In this document: positions 58,441 to 64,000 of the stretch, in pieces
Position numbering within the stretch: position 1 is the stretch's first letter
How the letters are laid out: each line of letters opens with the position of its first letter
The notes under the pieces: generated by a model
The model's input: the letters and a program-made list of their open reading frames with translations, nothing else
The model's database searches: none
What the model was told of the DNA's origin: nothing
Translations under genes and position numbers: made by a program
DNA from: Paraconiothyrium sp. Pb-2020
Lineage: Eukaryota > Ascomycota > Dothideomycetes > Pleosporales > Didymosphaeriaceae
Direction of reading: 5' to 3'
Length of the DNA: 64,000 nucleotides
NCBI GenBank assembly: GCA_022419385.1
Contig: JAJUBI010000001.1
Location: 1,116,001-1,180,000, forward strand

Positions 58441-59122
58441 TACACGATGTTCGGAACAGTGATTATCAGCGGACAGTATATATCTAGTGAAACGATTAGC
58501 CACATCTCGCGCATCATGAAGACAACCATTGTCGTGGAGGGAGAGTCGAGAGAGACTTGCATGATGATGACGTTGCTGCGCGTGCCGAGAGACCTCGGGA
58601 TGCTGTGCCGCCCACTTAGAGTCAAGACGCCAGCAACGCTGAGACGGGAGGTGGTACTTACGCGAGATGCGACGACAGGATAGAAGATGCAACGGTACTG
58701 TTCAGCGTTTCATATTGCGAGCGCAGGACAAGAAGAGGAGTTCTCGCGGGCACAGTAGGTGAAGGTGCAGGTCGGCTGTATGTAGCCAATAGCGCGGCGG
58801 CGAAAGCGGTATAATCCCTCGTGACGTCTTCGCCAGACATCGACCTCGAGCCCTACTCGCAATAGCACCCGAATCATCTCCCGCCAGACTAGAAGGAGCT
58901 CATCGTGACAGCTGCGCGTCTGAAACTACTGTCTGAGGTTATTCCACCTGTTCGCGAAGCTCGCATCAGCAACGTGCGCAGGCCAGCAGCTCCCCGCGGC
59001 AGCTACTGCATGATGACGGTGCCGTCGGAACGCGCCCCTCCACGGCACTGCATCCCGGGTGTTTACAATGGTCAACAATGAACTTCAAAGCGCGTCTTGC
59101 GAGCGCTGCAGTCTGACTGATC
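58441..59122. promoter_or_regulatory. Divergent region between the peptidase and FAD monooxygenase genes
   Basis: About 680 bp between outward-facing starts. A 60-codon minus-strand frame at 58658-58840 (MSGEDVTRDYTAFAAALLAT) is slightly protein-like but unsupported. No repeated motif seen. Confidence 0.45.
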
Positions 59123-60519
59123 ATGGCTACTTCTAAGCCCTTCAACATCGCCATCATTGGCGGCGGCATATCCGGTCTCACGCTCGCAATCGGCCTCCTT
59201 CAACACGACATTCCCATTACCATCTATGAAGCTGCCCCTCATTGTGCGATCAAACCACCTCGCCAATTCACCCGCAACTGACAGCTTGCAGTCGGCGAAA
59301 TTGGCGCTGGCGTCGCCTTCGGTCCCAATGCCGTCCTCGCAATGAAGAAAATCTCCCCCACCATCACCGCCGCCTTCGACAAGTGCAAGACCGTCAACCA
59401 AGGCCCCAGCAAGGCGAACAGCTGGTTTACCATCCGCGTCGGCGACGCCCGGAAAGCCGACGCTCACGGTTTTGTCAAGCCCGGAATCAAGGTCGGCGAC
59501 GCCTGGTACGACGTAGAATTGGATACAGACCGGGGCAACGGCGGCGTGTACCGTGCGCACTTCCTTGACGAGTTGGTCAAGGCTATCCCGGATGGAGTGG
59601 CGCAGTTCGGCAAGAAACTCAAGGACTTGAGGACTGCCGACGACGGGTCGGGAGATGTCATATGCATGTTTGAGGATGGCACAGACGCTCGACATAATGC
59701 TATCATTGGATGCGATGGGATCAAGGCAATGACAAGGCGGTGGTTGCTCGGGGAGGGTGACCCTGCGGCAAAGGCAGTGTTCTCTGGAAAATACGCATAT
59801 AGAGGGCTCATTCCGAGCGAAGAGGCGACAAAATTGCTGGGTGAGGAGGTCGCACAGAATAGCTCGTTCTTCTTCGGATACCATGGGCATCTTCTTACGT
59901 TTCCTATCGAGCAGGGAAAGACGATGAATGGTACATTATCACTTGCTAGGAACATGGCCCTATACTGACACTGGCAGTTGTTGCCTTCTCCTCATGCAAA
60001 GAGTGGAAGCACGATCAATGGGTGATCCGCACCTCAAAGGAAGACATGAACGCCGACTTCGCCGAATGGGGACCGCACGTACAGAAGATTGTTCACGCGA
60101 TGCAGAAACCGGACATATGGGCGCTTTTCTACCACCTGCCCTGCGATACATATTACAAGGGCCGGGTGTGTCTGCTTGGCGATGCAGCTCACGCATCAAC
60201 GCCGCACCAAGGCGCTGGTGCGGGAGCCTGCATTGAGGATTCTCTCTTCATGTCAGAATTGCTGAAGGAGGTCGAGAAAAAGGAGGATATCGAAAGGGCG
60301 TTCAAAGCATTTGATGAGGTCAGAAGACCGCGAACGCAGAAGATTGTAAAGACGAGCGAAGAAGCTGGCAGGCTTTATGAGTTCGAGCTACTAGGAGATG
60401 ATCTTGACAAGATCCAACAGAATCAAACGAAGAGACAGAGATGGATTTGGGATTATGACGTAGACGAGGAACTCGCTAGGGCGAAGAGTATATATCACAG
60501 CTCAAGCGCTCAAGCATAA
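59123..60519 (+). CDS. FAD-dependent monooxygenase, salicylate-hydroxylase-like
   Basis: Group A flavin monooxygenases hydroxylate aromatic or other small substrates with NAD(P)H and O2. Exons: 59123-59243, 59292-59930 and 59978-60519; product 433 aa. The N-terminal dinucleotide fold reads NIAIIGGGISGLTLAIGLL (GxGxxG). The join at the first intron gives YEAAPHFGEIGAGVAFGPNA, highly characteristic of the salicylate hydroxylase group. The DG motif is AIIGCDGIKAMTRR. The second FAD motif GRVCLLGDAAHASTPHQGAG (with the GD pair) is at about 345-364 and leads into ACIEDSLFMSELL. No membrane anchor is seen, so it should be soluble. The substrate is unknown; salicylate is only the family name. Its stop lies 43 bp from that of the opposite prolyl aminopeptidase. 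Confidence 0.92.
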
Positions 60520-60562
60520 TGGGCACAGAACCTGCCTCAAAGTTGCTGATCCTCGAGTCTGC

Positions 60563-61999
60563 CTAGTCAATAACATCATCTCTAAGCTCAAATATCGCCT
60601 TCAAGACATCATCTGACTTCGCTGAGACGGCATTGTGGTACATTGCATTCGTCACGTACGTCTTGCACCCTTTGATCGTCCTAGCCGTCTCCGTACTAAG
60701 CTCGAAGTCCACATACATATCATCGAAGTACGTGGCGGCGTACACAGGCACCTCATTCTTCTTCAGCTGCTCCACATCATACAGCTGCGGCCACTCTACT
60801 CCAGCAAGCATCTCCCCAACCGTCTTCAGCTTCTTAAGCTCAGGGTACGTGTCGAACATGAAAGGGTAGATCATCTCTCCGGTGAAGTATACAGGTCTGG
60901 AGGGGTCATTTACGGTGGTCTCGTGGTGGAACGCCGGGTACTTTGAGAGGAGGCGCTGGGCGGACCAGCTGGAGGCAACGCCCGAGGAGTAGCAAGCTTC
61001 GTGGAGTAGGGCATAGATGACGTTCGTATCCCAGGGCTGGGTGCGCTCGATGTGGAGAACGGTGGGGCGTGTGAGGTGGCCGAAGAGAGTGAGGTCGTTG
61101 TCTGCGCGAAGCACGAGCTCGTGGACACGGTCAAAGCCGCCTAAATCACGTCAGCGATTCACGAGGTTGTGGTAGGGAAGGAGGAATGTACTGTGCGCCC
61201 CAAAATTTATACCCAGCTGGAGGAAGCGAGCCGCACTTAGATGTCCTTCACCACCCTGTACCCGTACGGTCTCATTTCCGAACCGGCTCAGAAACTTGAC
61301 AATACGCCGTACTTTCTCAACATCTTCAGAATACTTGGCGTAATACTGTTCATTCCTCTTCTCAAGCCTCGGATACAGTCTGTCATACACCTGATCCGGC
61401 CCACCGGTCAGCGGAGGCAACCCTCCAAACACAAACGCTTCCTTCACCCCTCCAGGATAGAAACTCAAATACGTCGCGCAGCAGAAGCCGCCAAAGCTCT
61501 GTCCCATAATACTCCACTTCTTCTTCTCCTCGGGATAGTCCGCAGTCAGCGCCTTCCGAATAGCTTCCGCATCTTTCACAATACTGTCGGCCTTGAAGCT
61601 CTTCATATACTCAGCCTGCACCTTCTCGTCGCCCCTCAACTGAAGTGAGGACTGTGAAATCGCAGTCGAGAGCCCGGTACCGCGCTGGTCCATAGATAGT
61701 ATTTGGTAACCTTTGTCCAGGAGGAAGGAAGACCATTTGCTGTCTTGGGGTGGCGCGCATTCAAAGCCGGGCCCCCCTTGGAGGTAGAGGAGCCATGGAA
61801 CTTGCGATTTCGCGGGATCTTCTGGGGTGGAGTGGTCTGCGGGTTTGGATAGTTTGCGGGCTGAACGGGCGAAGAGCTGGATCGTCCCTAAGGAGGGATT
61901 GGAGTGGTCACGGGGAACTTGGAAAAAGTGCTCTGTTATGCGTAGCTTGCCTGGCACGAGATGGCTTCGTTGCTCGAGGATTTTGGCGGCTTGGATCAT
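60563..61999 (-). CDS. Prolyl aminopeptidase-like alpha/beta hydrolase (peptidase family S33)
   Basis: The family cleaves N-terminal proline (and sometimes other residues) from peptides. Exons 61999-61192 and 61140-60563; the 51-bp intron splits a Ser codon; product 461 aa. The oxyanion motif is WLLYLQGGPGFECAPP (usually HGGPG; here Gln replaces the His). SMDQRGTGLST is the DxRGxGxS strand. The nucleophile elbow is IMGQSFGGFCCATYLSFYPG with Ser168. After the splice, SGFDRVHELVLRADNDL is the cap-domain start typical of fungal members. The C-terminal His of the triad is probably in TNAMYHNAV; the Asp probably lies in AATYFDDMYVDF. There is no signal peptide, so it is likely cytosolic. With the pyroglutamyl peptidase nearby it would free peptides with blocked or proline N-termini. 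Confidence 0.92.
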
Positions 62000-62490
62000 G
62001 GTGCCTCTTGAGTTTACCGAATCGGTATTTGGATCCTTCAGTCTTTCTGTCTACTTTCCTAGATGGACGAGGATGTGAGCTCAGCCAAGTGGTCTGCTGC
62101 TCTGATCGGGAACAGTGAATGTAGAGGTAGTGGCGTGTTGACGGTTGGGTAGCAGCTTTATCGATAAGGGGGAACGGCTCCCTATCACGAGGTGGGCGGC
62201 AAGCGCTCCCAAAAAATTAGCGGGGAAGCCTGCCGCATAAACTGCATAAAACGTTCGACCACCACGTGTGGTCAACCCTGGCGTAAACGACGACAAAACT
62301 TGAAATTTGATCGCATGCTTGTATATACCAAGTTATTTTTCTTCAACACAAGCAGGACCTGCCCTCACAGTGAGCGAAGGCCAGACAAACCCTACTTTCG
62401 AGCCGCAGGAATTGATCCACGTGTGGCGAGGTCGAGGCGTGAGCAGACTTTATTTTTTCCTTTTTGGAGAGAAGGTTCGGCAACCAGATC
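62000..62490. promoter_or_regulatory. Divergent promoter of the prolyl aminopeptidase and Kelch genes
   Basis: 491 bp between outward-facing starts. CCACCACGTGTGG near 62260-62272 contains a CACGTG E-box, and a second CACGTG is at 62420-62425. No TATA box is clear. Confidence 0.45.
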
Positions 62491-64000
62491 ATGGCAAAAG
62501 ACAAGAAAAAGAAATCGGGCGACAAAGTCGCCGCAAAGGCAGCAAAGGCAGCGAAGCAAGAGAAGAAAGCCGGCAAGAAAGACAAGAAGCAAGCAACCAA
62601 GAATAAGGATGTAGACTCAGATGCCGAATCGGTAGATCTCGATGAAGTCCTTGCACAATATGCAAAAGAGCAGGAACAATATCTCGCCATCACGGAAGTA
62701 CCGTGCGACCCACCATCAGCGAGGACCTCAAGTCTGATAATAGGCAACCCAGCAAACGACAATGAGCTTTTCCTGTACGGCGGCGAATACTACAACGGTG
62801 CCACTGTGAACTTCTACAGTGATCTGTACGTGTACAATATCAAGAAAGATCTTTGGAACAAGGTCACCTCGCCGAATTCGCCTCTTCCGCGTTCTGGACA
62901 TGCGTGGTGCAGGGCCGCAAATACTAAAGACATTTACCTGTTCGGTGGAGAATTCAGTTCTCCAAAACAGGGAACGTTCTACCATTACAACGATTTCTGG
63001 AAACTGGACCCGCAAAGCCGCGAGTGGACGCGTATCGAGATCAAGGGCAAGGCTCAGAATCCGCCAGCTAGGAGCGGGCATCGTATGGTGGGTTTTAAAC
63101 AATACATAATCCTGTTTGGTGGTTTCCAGGATACGTCTGCTACCACAAAGTATCTCAATGACATCTGGATATACGATTGTGTAAACTTTGCCTGGCACAC
63201 GCCGAAATTGCAGTCAGCACGCGCTGTTCCTGATGCGCGTTCAAGCTTTACGTTGCTTCCACACGATCAGGGAGCGGTACTTTACGGAGGTTACTCTCGC
63301 GTTAGGACAGAGGCTAAGGGCAAGCAACAGCAACAGGTCAAAGGCAAGAAGCAACAAAGTGTTGGAGGAGGTGCGCGCATGGTCTTGAAGCCCAAAGTGC
63401 ATGAAGACACTTGGTTCATACGCATCATCCCTCCCCCAGCGGACCAGCCTTCGACCACGCTACCGACCGTGTCCTGGGAGCGCCGCAAGCGCCCTGCGAA
63501 TCCACCGAATCCGTCTCGTGCAGGCGCAACAATGGCATACCACAAAGGCCGTGGCATCATGTTTGGCGGTGTTCACGATGTCGAGGAGAGCGAGGAAGGT
63601 ATCGATTCTGAGTTTTTCAACCAACTCTTCGTATGGAACATCGACCGCAATCGGTACATGCCTCTCAATCTGCGTCGTCCCAAAGCAAATGCGAACAAAA
63701 AAGCCGCACAACAAGCCAACGTCAGCCGTCGCGATCGCGCGCGAGCCGACGAAGAGGAACTCCTCGCCAATCTCAAAGCTCTGGAAATGAAGGCGGGAGG
63801 CATCGCAGCACCCCATTCCGACGATGAGGAAGAACAAAAGGAGAAGGAGCAGGAGGAAGAAGAAGATACACGCCCTGAGAAGCCGCGTCTCTACGAGTTC
63901 CCGCACCCCCGCTTCAACGCTGCTCTAACCGTGCAGGGCGACACGCTCTACATATACGGCGGCACTTTCAAAAAAGGCGACCGCGAGTTTACATTTGACG
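62491..64000 (+). CDS. Kelch-repeat protein, KLHDC4/Kel3 type (3' end outside window)
   Basis: The frame is open from ATG 62491 to the window end, 503 codons. The first 45 residues are almost all Lys/Ala/Asp (MAKDKKKKSGDKVAAKAAKA), followed by LDEVLAQYAKEQ, the usual start of KLHDC4-like proteins. At least five Kelch blades follow, with the double-Gly signature: NELFLYGGEYYNG, KDIYLFGGEFSSP, QYIILFGGFQDTS, GAVLYGGYSRVR and GIMFGGVHDVEE, each with the downstream Trp such as DLWNKV and DIWIYD. The last blade before the edge is TLYIYGGTFKKGD. A charged coiled-coil insertion (about 405-460) with DDEEEQKEKEQEEEEDTR separates blades. A 20-residue Gln/Lys-rich insertion lies near 285. Its function in fungi is not established. 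No intron is seen in the visible part. Confidence 0.9.
   Translation, partial: MAKDKKKKSGDKVAAKAAKAAKQEKKAGKKDKKQATKNKDVDSDAESVDLDEVLAQYAKEQEQYLAITEVPCDPPSARTSSLIIGNPANDNELFLYGGEYYNGATVNFYSDLYVYNIKKDLWNKVTSPNSPLPRSGHAWCRAANTKDIYLFGGEFSSPKQGTFYHYNDFWKLDPQSREWTRIEIKGKAQNPPARSGHRMVGFKQYIILFGGFQDTSATTKYLNDIWIYDCVNFAWHTPKLQSARAVPDARSSFTLLPHDQGAVLYGGYSRVRTEAKGKQQQQVKGKKQQSVGGGARMVLKPKVHEDTWFIRIIPPPADQPSTTLPTVSWERRKRPANPPNPSRAGATMAYHKGRGIMFGGVHDVEESEEGIDSEFFNQLFVWNIDRNRYMPLNLRRPKANANKKAAQQANVSRRDRARADEEELLANLKALEMKAGGIAAPHSDDEEEQKEKEQEEEEDTRPEKPRLYEFPHPRFNAALTVQGDTLYIYGGTFKKGDREFTFD

Noticed and set aside
1..64000. Transposon, viral or CRISPR-like content
   Set aside because: No transposase, reverse transcriptase, long terminal repeats, inverted termini or spaced short repeats were seen; the only tandem array is the four-unit minisatellite.

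Overview
This window is nuclear DNA of a filamentous ascomycete (Pezizomycotina). Nearly every gene carries short GT-AG introns, mostly 46-95 bp, often with CTAAC/CTGAC-like branch points. The gene set is typically fungal: Zn2Cys6 regulator, Bli-3, Dal5-type MFS carrier, SLM1-type PH protein, complex I 21-kDa-type subunit. I would guess Dothideomycetes, but the class cannot be fixed from the sequence. All spliced models below were built by hand by matching reading phase across donor and acceptor sites; every model closes in frame.

Layout. 1-5173 (-): APC1, 3' end off the window. 5511-7530 (+): WD-like beta-propeller protein, possibly Nup37. 8478-12076 (+): SMC6. 12.1-12.9 kb: imperfect direct repeats. 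12875-15726 (+): F-box protein. 17290-25827: a Zn2Cys6 regulator (-), a peroxisomal D-amino-acid oxidase (-), a divergent MFS transporter (+) and an APH-type kinase (+), together a plausible small catabolic cluster. 26225-27042 (+): Bli-3-like flavin protein. 28027-28130: intron-containing tRNA-Ser(CGA). 28910-30711 (+): Ubp8-type SAGA deubiquitinase. 31346-32965 (+): BAHD acyltransferase, tail-to-tail with tubulin cofactor C (32991-34230, -). 34799-35879 (-): NAD(P)-binding protein. 35.9-39.9 kb: gene-poor stretch with an ankyrin-repeat relic and a 14-bp minisatellite. 39913-40678 (-): complex I NDUFA11/21.3-kDa subunit, divergent from a Ubp2-type deubiquitinase (41138-44978, +), which has an open spliced C-terminal extension to 45410. 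46041-46358 (+): ribosomal protein eS21 with a 5'UTR intron. 47610-50667 (+): SLM1-type F-BAR/PH protein. 50.7-52.7 kb: no firm gene. 52749-54465 (-): secreted GH79 glycosidase. 55255-56966 (-): second F-box protein. 57388-58440 (-): pyroglutamyl peptidase. 59123-60519 (+): salicylate-hydroxylase-like FAD monooxygenase. 60563-61999 (-): prolyl aminopeptidase. 62491-64000 (+): Kelch protein, 3' end off the window.

Most of the window is conserved housekeeping (cell cycle, chromosome maintenance, ubiquitin, translation, respiration, tubulin folding). Two stretches look accessory and possibly co-functional: the regulator/oxidase/transporter set at 17-26 kb and the two exopeptidases flanking a monooxygenase at 57-62 kb. 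I found no transposon, CRISPR array or viral element. The observations I value most are the hidden exon behind the Ubp2 stop codon, the repeated motifs in the oxidase/transporter promoter, and the paired hydrophobic segments split by one TAG near 51.7 kb.
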